Assembly: GCF_014655955.1 (NCBI RefSeq)
Contig: NZ_BNBO01000003.1
Location: 62,001-126,000, forward strand
DNA: 64,000 bases
DNA from: Kitasatospora indigofera
Lineage (GTDB): Bacteria > Actinomycetota > Actinomycetes > Streptomycetales > Streptomycetaceae
Direction of reading: 5' to 3'
Numbering within the stretch: position 1 is the stretch's first letter; each line of letters starts with the position of its first letter. The notes under the pieces are model-generated. The model was not told where the DNA came from. It ran no database searches and worked only from the letters and a program-made list of their open reading frames with translations. Shown here in pieces: positions 19,431 through 28,205 of the stretch. A program made the translations under genes and the position numbers.

Positions 19431-20927
19431 TCACCCCTCGCGCGAGCCCCGTCCGCGCCCGTGGCCGCCGACCGCCGAAGCGCCGGTGCCGAGCCGTCCG
19501 AGCAGCTCCTTGTCCTTGGCCGAGAGTTCCGCCATGGCCGGCGCCGCGGCGGGCGCCTCCTCGTCCGTGGCCTGCTCCGCGGCCGGGCCCCGGGTGCGGC
19601 CCGCGGTCGCCGGCGTCTTCTTCCCGGCCTTGTCGGCGGCCCGGCCGGCGCCCTTCGCCGGGACCGGTCCGCCCGCCTCGTCCGGGGCCCGGTCCGCGCT
19701 CCCGGCCTGCGTCCGCGCGGCCGTCCCGGCGGTGGCCGGCTCCTGCTCGGCGTCCGCGCCGGCCCGGCGGTAGCGCGGCGGCACGAAGGCCTGCACCGCC
19801 TGCGGGGCGTGCGGGCGGAACCGCGGGATCAGCAGCACGACGATGCCCAGCAGGCAGAAGCCGGCGATGGTGAGCACCACGGTCCGGCCGGTGTCGGTGA
19901 CCGAGAAGGCCACCGTGCCGAAGGCGATCAGCGCGGCCCAGAAGTACATGATCAGCACGGCCCGGCTGTGCGAGTGCCCGACCTCCAGCAGCCGGTGGTG
20001 CAGGTGCTGCTTGTCGGCGGCGAACGGCGACTTCCCGGCCCAGGTGCGGCGGACCACCGCGAGCAGCAGGTCGGCCAGCGGCAGCGCGATGACGGTCAAC
20101 GGCAGCAGCAGCGGGATGTAGACGGGCACCAGGGTGTGCACGGTGACGGCCAGCGACTCGGTGCGGTCGGTCAGCAGGTCGGGGTCGACCCGGCCGGTGA
20201 TGGAGATCGCCGAGACGGCCAGCATCAGGCCGAGCATCATCGAACCGGAGTCGCCCATGAAGATCCGGGCCGGGTGCAGGTTGTGCGGCAGGAAGCCCAG
20301 GCACATGCCGATCAGCAGCGCGCTGAACAGGACGGCGGGGGCGGCGGCGGTGATCGTGTAGCCGTACCAGAGCCGGTAGGAGTACAGGAAGAAGGCGCCG
20401 GCGGCGATGCAGACCATGCCGGCCGCCAGGCCGTCCAGGCCGTCGATGAAGTTCACCGCGTTGACCATGATCACCACCAGGGCGACCGAGATGACCATGC
20501 CCTGGGTCGGGCCGACCGCCACCGCGCCGTAGCCGGGCAGCGGCAGCGAGATGACCGTCACGCCCTGCCAGACCATCACGCCCGCGGCGATCATCTGGCC
20601 GCCCAGCTTGACCAGGGCGTCGACGCCCCACTTGTCGTCCAGCACGCCGAGGATCCACATGATCCCGGCGCCGGAGAGCAGCGCCCTGATGTCCGAGCCC
20701 TCGACGAACGCCTTGCTCAGGTTGTCGAGCTGGGAGGCGACCAGGACGCCCGCGCAGAGTCCGCCGAACATCGCGATTCCGCCGAGCCTGGGGGTCGGCT
20801 CGCGGTGCACGTCGCGGGCCCGGACCGGCGGCATGGCGCCGGCCAGGATGGCGAACTTACGGACGGGGCCGGTCAGCAGATAGGTGACGGCCGCGGTGCA
20901 GAACAGCACCAGCAGATACTCACGCAC
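19431..20927 (-). CDS. WecA/TagO-like polyprenyl-phosphate GlcNAc-1-phosphate transferase
   Basis: An integral membrane enzyme transferring a HexNAc-1-phosphate from UDP-sugar to undecaprenyl phosphate, starting wall teichoic acid or other glycopolymer synthesis. The 498-residue protein has about 10-11 membrane helices. Catalytic motifs: GVLDDKWG, NAVNFIDGLDGLAAG and IFMGDSGSMMLG, plus the HIHH-type loop KQHLHHRLLEVGHSH that separates the WecA/TagO group from MraY. A Pro/Ala/Thr-rich cytosolic tail of about 110 residues follows. Start GTG 20927 is spaced better from GGAGG than the adjacent GTG 20930. Confidence 0.92.
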   Translation of the reverse strand: MREYLLVLFCTAAVTYLLTGPVRKFAILAGAMPPVRARDVHREPTPRLGGIAMFGGLCAGVLVASQLDNLSKAFVEGSDIRALLSGAGIMWILGVLDDKWGVDALVKLGGQMIAAGVMVWQGVTVISLPLPGYGAVAVGPTQGMVISVALVVIMVNAVNFIDGLDGLAAGMVCIAAGAFFLYSYRLWYGYTITAAAPAVLFSALLIGMCLGFLPHNLHPARIFMGDSGSMMLGLMLAVSAISITGRVDPDLLTDRTESLAVTVHTLVPVYIPLLLPLTVIALPLADLLLAVVRRTWAGKSPFAADKQHLHHRLLEVGHSHSRAVLIMYFWAALIAFGTVAFSVTDTGRTVVLTIAGFCLLGIVVLLIPRFRPHAPQAVQAFVPPRYRRAGADAEQEPATAGTAARTQAGSADRAPDEAGGPVPAKGAGRAADKAGKKTPATAGRTRGPAAEQATDEEAPAAAPAMAELSAKDKELLGRLGTGASAVGGHGRGRGSREG

Positions 20928-21120
20928 CACGCGCCTCCAGCGTCACAGTCCGACGGGTGAATACCGAAGGTACTCCCGTGCTCTTCCGGGGTTCGAGGTG
21001 CGTCGCCACGGCACATACCTTATTGAGTTGGACGCGGTCCGTGTGCACCGCGGTTCGCCCCGACGGGTACCGGACCCCGTCCGGGCCCCGCCACGACGGG
21101 TGCGGAGCGGGCTCCGGCCC

Positions 21121-22518
21121 TCAGCCCCGGCCGGCGAACTGCCACGCCAGTTCCCGGACCCGGGCCCCGATCCGGGCCTGCGGACCCCCTTCGAGCACCT
21201 GTCCGACCAGGGCCGCGATCTCGGTGAGCTCCGTCTCACCCATCCCCTGCGCGGTGACCGCGCCCGTCCCGAGCCGGATCCCGGAGCTCTCGGCGGCCGG
21301 CGCCGGATCGTACGGGAGCGCGCACTTGCCCAGCATCAGTCCCACCGCGGCGCACCTGCGCTCGGCCTCCGCGCCGCTGACCCCGAGCGGGGAGACGTCC
21401 GCCGTCACCAGGTGGGTGTCGGTGCCGCCGGTGGTCGGGCGCAGCCCCGCCCCGGCCAGCCCGGCCGCCAGGGCGCGGGCCCCGGCGACCGTGCGGCGGG
21501 CGTAGTCGCGGTACTCGGGGGTGGCGGCCTCGGCGAAGGCCACCGCCTTGCCGGCCACCTCGTTCATCGCCGCGCCGCCCTGGGTGAACGGGAAGACCGC
21601 CCGGTCCACCCGGTCGGCCAGCTCGGAGGTGCAGAGCAGCAGGCCGCCGCGCGGGCCGCGCAGCAGCTTGTGGGTGGCGGCGACGGTGATGTCGGCGTAC
21701 GGGACGGGCGACGGGGCCACTCCCCCGGCGACCAGGCCGACGGTCTGCGAGGCGGAGGCGATCAGGTAGGCGTCGACCTCGTCGGCGATCTCCCGGAAGG
21801 CGGCCCAGTCCAGGTGGCGGGGGTACGAGATGCCGCCCGCGACGATCGCCTTCGGCCGGTGCCGGCGGGCCAGCTCGCGGACCTGGTCCAGGTCGACCAG
21901 CCCGTCGTCCTCGCGGACCCCGTAGCCGACGAACTCGAACCACCGGCCGGAGAAGTTGGCGCGCGAGCCGCAGCTGAGGTGGCCGCCGTGCTCCAGGGAC
22001 ATCGACAGCACCACGTCGCCGGGCCGCAGCAGCGCCGCGTAGGCCGCCAGCATCGCCGAAGTCGCGGACCGGGGCTGGACGTTGGCGTGCGGGGCGGCGA
22101 ACAGCGCGCGGGCCCGGTCGACGGCCAGCAGTTCGGCCGCGTCGGCGAGGGTGCAGCCGGTGTGGTGGCGCCGGCCCGGGTAGCCCTCGGCGTACTTGTC
22201 GATCAGCGGGCCGCCGAGCGCGGCCAGCACCGCCGGGCTGGTGAGGTTCTCCCCGGCCAGCAGCTGCACGCTCTCGGCCCGTCGTTCGGCCTCCGCGGCC
22301 AGCAGGTCGGCCAGCTGCGGATCGGCCTGCCGCAGGGCCTGCGAGGGCTGCCATCCCCCGGTGGCGCCCGCTCCCCCGCCGGCGTGCGGGCCGCCGGTGT
22401 CCGCGGCGCCGGGATGCGTGGTGTCGCGGTTCTCGCTCCGCGGGTGTGTGCTGTCAGGGTGCGCGGTGTCGGAATGCCCGCTGTCGGATCGACCGGCGGG
22501 GGCATCGGTGACGGTCAT
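21121..22518 (-). CDS. Serine hydroxymethyltransferase-family PLP enzyme with low-complexity N-terminal extension
   Basis: A 465-residue fold-type I PLP enzyme of the GlyA family. The PLP lysine is in TVAATHKLLRGPRGGLL and the family motifs LLAGENLTSPAVLAALG, HGGHLSCGS and VSYP-like ISYPRHLDW are visible. It probably makes glycine from serine or acts on a related beta-hydroxy amino acid. Residues 10-60 are a Ser/His/Thr/Asp/Gly-rich stretch with repeats such as SDSGHSDTAHPDSTHP, absent from canonical GlyA. The surroundings (cell wall, PTP, Sua5) do not reveal a special role. A second, housekeeping glyA is expected elsewhere. Confidence 0.85.
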   Translation of the reverse strand: MTVTDAPAGRSDSGHSDTAHPDSTHPRSENRDTTHPGAADTGGPHAGGGAGATGGWQPSQALRQADPQLADLLAAEAERRAESVQLLAGENLTSPAVLAALGGPLIDKYAEGYPGRRHHTGCTLADAAELLAVDRARALFAAPHANVQPRSATSAMLAAYAALLRPGDVVLSMSLEHGGHLSCGSRANFSGRWFEFVGYGVREDDGLVDLDQVRELARRHRPKAIVAGGISYPRHLDWAAFREIADEVDAYLIASASQTVGLVAGGVAPSPVPYADITVAATHKLLRGPRGGLLLCTSELADRVDRAVFPFTQGGAAMNEVAGKAVAFAEAATPEYRDYARRTVAGARALAAGLAGAGLRPTTGGTDTHLVTADVSPLGVSGAEAERRCAAVGLMLGKCALPYDPAPAAESSGIRLGTGAVTAQGMGETELTEIAALVGQVLEGGPQARIGARVRELAWQFAGRG

Positions 22519-22676
22519 GGCGGGACTCCCGGGCTGCGCGTGCGGGCACCTCCCGGCCGAAGGCGGGGGGAGAGGTCCCTCCAGCGTAGGACCGGCCCGC
22601 GCGGCCGTCCTGCCGACGCGAGGCGGGTGCACCCGTCAGGGCGCAGGACCCCCGCGGCGGGTGGCGGCCGGGGGCG

Positions 22677-23351
22677 TCAGCGCGGTGCCTGGACGCCGGT
22701 CAGCGCTGTGACGACCGGGTCCACGGCGTGGAATATCTCCTCGCCGCAGTTGCGGAACATCCCGATCGGCGCGCCGTAGGGATCGTCCACCTCGTCCGAC
22801 TCGGGGGTCGCCGCGAGCAGCCAGCCGCGCAGCGCGGCGGCCGCCCGCACCAGCGCCCGGGCCCGCTCGGTGACGTCGGCGCCGCGCCGGGGGTCGGGCA
22901 GCGTGCCCGGGTCGATCCGGCGCACCAGGCGGGTGAACTCCTTCAGCGTGAAGGTGCGCAGCCCGGCCGCGTGGCCCATCGAGATCACCTGGGCCCGGTG
23001 GTCCAGCGTCGCGGTGAGCACCAGGTCGGCCTCGACCACGTGCTCGTCCAGCAGCTCGCGGCCGGTGAAGCCGCCGCTGTCCGCCCCGTACTCGTCCAGC
23101 ACGGTGGCGGCGTGCGCCTCCATCGGGGCACCCTCGTGGCCCCAGGTGCCGGCGCTCTCCACCAGGATCCGGCCGGCCACCCGGGGGCTCAGCCGGGTGT
23201 CCAGCTCACGCCGGGTGAGCCGCTCGGCGATCGGCGAGCGGCAGATGTTCCCGGTGCAGACGAACAGGATCCGGAAGTGGTCGAGCGGCCGGGGCGCCAC
23301 GCTGAGGTACGGCGATATGCCGGGCCCCGCGTGCAGGGAGGTCGCCGTCAA
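22677..23351 (-). CDS. Low-molecular-weight protein-tyrosine phosphatase
   Basis: A 224-residue arsenate-reductase/LMW-PTP fold protein. The P-loop FVCTGNICRSPIAE contains the nucleophilic Cys and Arg (C-x5-R-S), and the general acid lies in the VDDPYG motif near the C-terminus. It may dephosphorylate tyrosine kinases of envelope polymer export, fitting the adjacent wecA. It starts at TTG 23351, whose last bases overlap the Sua5 stop (TTGA), so it is translationally coupled. Confidence 0.9.
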   Translation of the reverse strand: MTATSLHAGPGISPYLSVAPRPLDHFRILFVCTGNICRSPIAERLTRRELDTRLSPRVAGRILVESAGTWGHEGAPMEAHAATVLDEYGADSGGFTGRELLDEHVVEADLVLTATLDHRAQVISMGHAAGLRTFTLKEFTRLVRRIDPGTLPDPRRGADVTERARALVRAAAALRGWLLAATPESDEVDDPYGAPIGMFRNCGEEIFHAVDPVVTALTGVQAPR

Positions 23352-23995
23352 CTGCCGGCCTCCAGGTCGGGGACGACCTCCCTCAGCTGCTCGGCGCTGA
23401 TCGCGCCGGCCCGCAGCAGGACCGGGACCTTGCCCGTGACGTCGACGATGGAGGAGGCGGTCGCGTGGTCGGCCCGGCCGCCGTCCAGGTACACCGAGAT
23501 GGCGTCGCCGAGCTGCTCCTGGGCCTCGTCGCAGGTGGCCGGCGACGGGCCGCCGGTGCGGTTGGCGCTGGAGACGGCGAGCGGGCCGGTGGTGTTCAGC
23601 AGCTCGATCGCGACCGGGTGCAGCGGCATCCGGACGGCGACGGTGCCCCGGGTCTCGCCGAGGTCCCAGCGCAGCGAGGGCTGGTGCTTGGCGACCAGGG
23701 TCAGACCGCCCGGCCAGAAGGCGTCGACCAGCTCCCAGGCCTGCTCGGAGAAGTCGGTGACCAGGCCGTGCAGGGTGGTGGGCGAGCCGACCAGGACGGG
23801 GGACGGCATGTTGCGTCCACGGCCCTTGGCGGCCAGCAGCGCGGCGACGGCCTCCGGGGAGAAGGCGTCCGCGCCGACCCCGTAGAGGGTGTCGGTCGGC
23901 AGCACGACGATCTCACCGCGGCGGATCGCCGAGGCGGCCTCGCGCAGTCCGGTGGCGCGGTCCCCTGCGTCGGCACAGTCGTAGCGGCGGCTCAT
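23348..23995 (-). CDS. L-threonylcarbamoyladenylate synthase (Sua5/TsaC family)
   Basis: Makes threonylcarbamoyl-AMP for t6A modification at tRNA position 37. The 215-residue protein has the YrdC signature: IVVLPTDTLYGVGADAF, the KGR.RNMPSPVLV segment, LTLVAKHQPSLRWDL and PLAVSSANRTGGPSPAT. The long C-terminal Sua5 domain is absent, so it is the short TsaC-like type. ATG 23995. It is followed by the phosphatase with a 4-nt overlap and preceded by prmC. Confidence 0.93.
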   Translation of the reverse strand: MSRRYDCADAGDRATGLREAASAIRRGEIVVLPTDTLYGVGADAFSPEAVAALLAAKGRGRNMPSPVLVGSPTTLHGLVTDFSEQAWELVDAFWPGGLTLVAKHQPSLRWDLGETRGTVAVRMPLHPVAIELLNTTGPLAVSSANRTGGPSPATCDEAQEQLGDAISVYLDGGRADHATASSIVDVTGKVPVLLRAGAISAEQLREVVPDLEAGS

Positions 23996-24131
23996 CGGTG
24001 CGGTCCCCTTCCGAGATGGCTCATGGCCTGGTGGCCCGGCTGCCCGGCGGCGCCCGGGGCGCGGTGCCGTGCAGCGCGGTCGTGGTGGTGCGGCCGGTCG
24101 CCGGGCCGGCGCCGGCCGCGGTGCCCGAGGG

Positions 24132-24998
24132 TCACAGCGACGCCTTCCGGGCCGTGGTGAAGCGCGGGCGGTTGTTGAGGTCGCGGTGGTCGGCGGCGTC
24201 CGTCCAGCCGCCTTCCTCGTTGAAGATCCACGGCACCTGGCCGCCCTGGGTGTCGGCGTGCTCGATCACGACGGCGCCGCCGGGGCGCAGCAGCCGGGCG
24301 GCGACCCGCTCGATGCCGCGGATGGTGTCCAGGCCGTCCTCGCCGGAGAACAGCGACATCTGCGGGTCGTGGTCGCGGGCCTCGGGCGCGACGTACTCCC
24401 ACTCGGTGAGCGGGATGTACGGCGGGTTGCTGATCACCAGGTCGAAGCGGCCGTCCCAGGAGCGGTCGTCCTCGAAGGCGCGGGTGGCGTCCCCCGCGTG
24501 CAGGGTGACCCGGGCGCGGTCGGAGCTGGCGGCGATGTTGCGCCGGGTGTAGCGCATGGCGCCCTCGTCCAGCTCGAAGGCGTGCACCTGGGAGCGGGGC
24601 AGTTCCTGGGCCAGGGCCAGCGCGATCGCGCCGGAGCCGGTGCACAGGTCGACCACCAGCGGCTCGGCGACGTCCATGTCCCGGACGGCGTCTATGGCCC
24701 ACTCGACGACCGTCTCGGTCTCGGGGCGGGGCACGAAGACGCCGGGGCCCACCTCCAGCTCCAGGTACCGGAAGAAGGCGCGGCCGGTGATGTGCTGGAG
24801 CGGCTCGCGCGCCTCGCGGCGGGAGATGGCCTCCCAGTAGCGGGCGTCGAAGTCGGCGTCCGGCACGGTGTGCAGCTGGCTGCGCTTGACGTTGTGGATG
24901 TGTGCGGCGAGTTCCTCCGCGTCGAAGCGCGGCGACGGCACGCCGGCCGCGGCCAACCGCTGGGTGGCCTGGGCCACCTCGGCGAGCAGCAGGTTCAT
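24132..24998 (-). CDS. prmC: Release factor glutamine methyltransferase PrmC
   Basis: Methylates the Gln of the GGQ motif in RF1/RF2. The 288-residue protein has an N-terminal helical domain, the SAM site VVDLCTGSGAIALALAQ and the catalytic motif DLVISNPPYIPLTEW that binds the Gln side chain. It lies 52 bp downstream of prfA, the gene for its substrate, the standard arrangement. ATG 24998 with GGAAGGGG upstream. Confidence 0.96.
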   Translation of the reverse strand: MNLLLAEVAQATQRLAAAGVPSPRFDAEELAAHIHNVKRSQLHTVPDADFDARYWEAISRREAREPLQHITGRAFFRYLELEVGPGVFVPRPETETVVEWAIDAVRDMDVAEPLVVDLCTGSGAIALALAQELPRSQVHAFELDEGAMRYTRRNIAASSDRARVTLHAGDATRAFEDDRSWDGRFDLVISNPPYIPLTEWEYVAPEARDHDPQMSLFSGEDGLDTIRGIERVAARLLRPGGAVVIEHADTQGGQVPWIFNEEGGWTDAADHRDLNNRPRFTTARKASL

Positions 24999-25050
24999 CC
25001 GTACGTACCCCTTCCGGCGCAGCCCGGTGGTCGCCTCCGGGCCGGATTGC

Positions 25051-26127
25051 TCAGTTCTGTTGTGCCGAGGCGAGCTTGGCAGCCGCGTCGGCGTCCACGC
25101 ACGACTGGATCACCGGGTTCAGCTCGCCGTCCAGGACCTGGTCCAGGTTGTACGACTTGAAGCCCGTGCGGTGGTCCGAGATGCGGTTCTCCGGGTAGTT
25201 GTACGTCCGGATGCGCTCGGAGCGGTCCACGGTGCGGACCTGGCTACGACGCGCGTCCGAGGCCTCCTGCTCGGCGGCCTCCTGCGCGGCGGCCAGCAGC
25301 CGTGAGCGCAGGATACGCATGGCCGACTCCTTGTTCTGGAGCTGGCTCTTCTCGTTCTGGCAGGAGGCCACGATACCGGTCGGCAGGTGGGTGATCCGGA
25401 CCGCCGAGTCGGTGGTGTTGACGGACTGGCCGCCGGGGCCCGACGAGCGGTACACGTCGATCCGCAGGTCGTTGGCGTGGACCTCGACCTCGACCTCCTC
25501 GGCCTCGGGGGTGACCAGCACGCCCGCCGCCGAGGTGTGGATGCGGCCCTGGGACTCGGTGGCCGGCACGCGCTGCACGCGGTGCACGCCGCCCTCGTAC
25601 TTCAGGCGGGCCCAGACGCCCTGGCCGGGCTCGACGGTGCCCTTGGTCTTCACGGCCACCGAGACGTCCTTGTAGCCGCCGAGGTCGGACTCGTTGGAGT
25701 CGATGATCTCGGTCTTCCAGCCCGTCCGCTCCGCGAAGCGCAGGTACATCCGCAGCAGGTCGCCGGCGAACAGCGCGGACTCCTCGCCGCCCTCGCCCGC
25801 CTTGATCTCCAGGATCACGTCCTTCTCGTCGCTCGGGTCCCGGGGGACGAGCAACAGGCGCAGGTCCTCGGTCAGCTCCGCCTGGCGGGCCTCGGCGGAC
25901 TTGATCTCGGCGATGAAGTCCGGGTCCTCGGCGGCGAACTCGCGGGCCGCCTCGATGTCCTCGCCGGCCTGGCGCCAGGCGCGGTAGGTGGCGGTGATCG
26001 GGGTGAGCTCGGCGTAGCGCTTGGCGAGCTTGCGGGCGTTCGCCTGGTCCGCGTGGACGGACGGGTCCGCCAGCCGCTCTTCGAGGGCGGCGTGCTCGAC
26101 GAGGAGCTCTTCGACTGCCTCGAACAT
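25051..26127 (-). CDS. prfA: Peptide chain release factor 1
   Basis: RF1 reads UAA and UAG and triggers peptide release. The 358-residue protein has the coiled N-terminal domain, a codon-recognition domain and the catalytic loop [19 protein letters not shown]. The C-terminal tail follows QKNEKSQLQ-type [14 protein letters not shown] 26127 begins [19 protein letters not shown]; sequence upstream in the frame is unrelated. It precedes prmC. Confidence 0.97.
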   Translation of the reverse strand: MFEAVEELLVEHAALEERLADPSVHADQANARKLAKRYAELTPITATYRAWRQAGEDIEAAREFAAEDPDFIAEIKSAEARQAELTEDLRLLLVPRDPSDEKDVILEIKAGEGGEESALFAGDLLRMYLRFAERTGWKTEIIDSNESDLGGYKDVSVAVKTKGTVEPGQGVWARLKYEGGVHRVQRVPATESQGRIHTSAAGVLVTPEAEEVEVEVHANDLRIDVYRSSGPGGQSVNTTDSAVRITHLPTGIVASCQNEKSQLQNKESAMRILRSRLLAAAQEAAEQEASDARRSQVRTVDRSERIRTYNYPENRISDHRTGFKSYNLDQVLDGELNPVIQSCVDADAAAKLASAQQN

Positions 26128-26204
26128 GGGATGGCCTACTTCCGGATCGGTCTGCGGTGGCGTCGGTGCTGGAGGGGGTGCGGCATTGCGGCGGTGGGAC
26201 GCGA

Positions 26205-26260
26205 ACGGCGCCGGTCCCGGTGCCCCCGTACTGGACGGGGACACCGGAGACCGGCGCCGT
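26205..26260 (-). terminator. Long hairpin between rpmE and prfA
   Basis: An outer 12-bp perfect stem (ACGGCGCCGGTC/GACCGGCGCCGT) encloses a second stem built from CCGGTGCCCC and its complement. It begins 7 nt after the rpmE stop, so it should end most rpmE transcripts and separate prfA. Confidence 0.75.
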
Positions 26261-26267
26261 GGGAGCG

Positions 26268-26492
26268 CTAGGCCTGCTTGCCGCTGTGGCCCTTGCCGAA
26301 GCGGGCCTCGAAGCGGGCGACGCGGCCACCGGTGTCCATGATCTTCTGCTTGCCGGTGTAGAACGGGTGGCACTGCGAGCAGACCTCGGCGCGAATGACG
26401 CCGCTGGGCTCGGTCGAGCGGGTGGTGAACTCGTTGCCACAGGTGCAGGTCACGGAGGTGACCACGTACGTGGGGTGAACGTTGGGCTTCAA
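26268..26492 (-). CDS. rpmE: 50S ribosomal protein L31 (zinc-binding form)
   Basis: A 74-residue L31. The zinc ligands are present as TCTCGNEF and VCSQCHPF (C-x-C and C-x2-C), marking the C+ paralogue used under zinc sufficiency. The C-terminal [18 protein letters not shown] is typical of actinobacteria. A zinc-free second L31 is expected elsewhere. ATG 26492 with TAGGAGAAC upstream. Confidence 0.97.
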   Translation of the reverse strand: MKPNVHPTYVVTSVTCTCGNEFTTRSTEPSGVIRAEVCSQCHPFYTGKQKIMDTGGRVARFEARFGKGHSGKQA

Positions 26493-26639
26493 GGGGTTCT
26501 CCTAGGTTCGGGAGGGCACCGGGTCGGCGTCTGATCAGCCGCACGTGAACCGGGACCGACGGACCAGTCTGCCAGGACTGCCCGCTTCTTCCCAAACCGG
26601 GAACCCCGGGGGGATATTCCGGGCGCCCGCGACCGGCTC

Positions 26640-27905
26640 CTAACGCCCTTCCGCGACGGGCGAAGGACCGGTCGCGGGGCCGCTCAAGGAGCCGGTCACC
26701 GGGCCGATCGCCGGGCCGGTCGCCGGGCCGGTGACGGAGCCGCCGGGGCGGCCGCTCAGGAAGCTGCTCAGGGTACTGCTCGGCGAGGCGGCCGGGACGG
26801 TGGCGGGAGCGGTGCCGGAGGAGCCTCCCGGGGGCCGTGTGGCGGCCCCGGAGGGCGAGGTGGCGGGATTGCCCGGCTGCACCGCCAGGACGGCCTGCGG
26901 GACGGCCTGGTCGGTCTTCAGGGCCGCCCACAGCTGGCCGGCCTGCGGCTGCTGGGAGACCACCCGGTTGGGGTCGGAGGGGGCCGTCACGACCGGCAGG
27001 GTGACCATGGCGAGCTGCTCGGGGCCGATGCCCCGGAGCGACTGCGCGAGGCCGACCAGCGAGTTCACCGAGGCGAGGTCCGAGTCGGTGGTGATGCTGC
27101 TGGTCAGGGTGTCCCCGACGGACCAGAGCTTCACCGGGTTGGAGAAGAGCCCGATGCCGGCGACCTGCTGCAGCACGGACTTCATCATCTGCTTCTGGAG
27201 CTCGATCCGGCCGAGGTCGCTGCCGTTGCCGATGCCGTGCCTGGTGCGCACGAAGGCCAGCGCCTGGGTGCCGTCCAGGTGGTGGGTGCCGGCCGCGAGG
27301 TCCAGGCCGCTGTCCTTGTCGTGGATGGCCACCGTGGTCGTCACGGTGACCCCGCCTATGGAGTCGATGACGTGCGCGAAACCGGCGAAGTCGATCTCGA
27401 TGTAGTGGTTCATCCGCAGCCCGGTGAGCTGCTCGGCGGTCTTCACGGCGCAGGCGGCGCCACCGGTCTCGTAGGCGCTGTTGAACATCGCCCGCTGCAC
27501 GGCGGGGACGGTCTTGCCGGTCTTGTCGGTGCAGGCGGGCCGGGCGACCAGGGTGTCGCGCGGGATGGACACCACCTGGGCCCCGGAGTGGTCCTGGTTG
27601 ACGTGCACCACCATGGCGGTGTCGGAGCGCGCGGTGTCGGCGGTGTCGCCGCCGGCCAGGGCGCCGTTGCCGCCCGCCCGCGAGTCCGAGCCGAGCACCA
27701 GCAGGTTGAACGAGCCGTCGGTGGCAGCGGGCGGCCTGGCGGTGCCCAGGCTGGCGTCGATGTCGACGCTCTTGATGTTGCCGTTGAACTTCCAGTACGC
27801 GTAACCGGCCACTCCCGCGCCGATCACCACGACGGCGACCATGGCGCAGACGGCGATCCGCAGGGCGCGGCGGCGGGGGCTGCGGCCCTTCTCGTGATCG
27901 GCCAT
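26640..27905 (-). CDS. LytR-CpsA-Psr family glycopolymer transferase
   Basis: Membrane-anchored enzyme that attaches lipid-linked glycopolymers to peptidoglycan. The 421-residue protein has a cytosolic basic start, one membrane helix ([20 protein letters not shown]) and the extracytoplasmic LCP domain with [37 protein letters not shown] and [18 protein letters not shown], which includes the Asp/Arg residues that bind the pyrophosphate lipid. The C-terminus carries a repeat of G-P-A-T/G-P-V-T units of about 40 residues. It fits with wecA nearby as part of wall polymer assembly. Confidence 0.92.
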   Translation of the reverse strand: MADHEKGRSPRRRALRIAVCAMVAVVVIGAGVAGYAYWKFNGNIKSVDIDASLGTARPPAATDGSFNLLVLGSDSRAGGNGALAGGDTADTARSDTAMVVHVNQDHSGAQVVSIPRDTLVARPACTDKTGKTVPAVQRAMFNSAYETGGAACAVKTAEQLTGLRMNHYIEIDFAGFAHVIDSIGGVTVTTTVAIHDKDSGLDLAAGTHHLDGTQALAFVRTRHGIGNGSDLGRIELQKQMMKSVLQQVAGIGLFSNPVKLWSVGDTLTSSITTDSDLASVNSLVGLAQSLRGIGPEQLAMVTLPVVTAPSDPNRVVSQQPQAGQLWAALKTDQAVPQAVLAVQPGNPATSPSGAATRPPGGSSGTAPATVPAASPSSTLSSFLSGRPGGSVTGPATGPAIGPVTGSLSGPATGPSPVAEGR

Positions 27906-28140
27906 CCGGTTCCGTCCTAGGCTAGGCGGCTTTTCCGTTTTCTCCCTCTTATGGCCGATATGGCCATCCGTTCGAGCATAGGCGAAGCCGGGCGAACCGG
28001 CGGCCGGTGGGCCCGGTGGGCCCGGGCCGGGCCGGGGGCCGGGACCGCCGGACGCAGGCCCGGCCGTCCCGCGGACCCGAACCGGCGTCCGGGACCGCGC
28101 GGCCCCGACGGATCCCGGCGCCCCGGCCCCGGGAACGCCC

Positions 28141-28172
28141 GAGCCCCGGACCGCGTGCGCGGCCCGGGGCTC
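28141..28172 (-). terminator. Terminator of rho, in the gap between rho and the LCP gene
   Basis: A 9-bp stem GAGCCCCGG/CCGGGGCTC with an additional inner CCGC/GCGG pair block, 33 nt after the rho stop. The rest of the 300-bp gap 27906-28205 is GC-rich and shows no ORF. Confidence 0.65.
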
Positions 28173-28205
28173 GGGGTGGTGCTCACCGGTGTTCCCGACC
28201 GGGTG

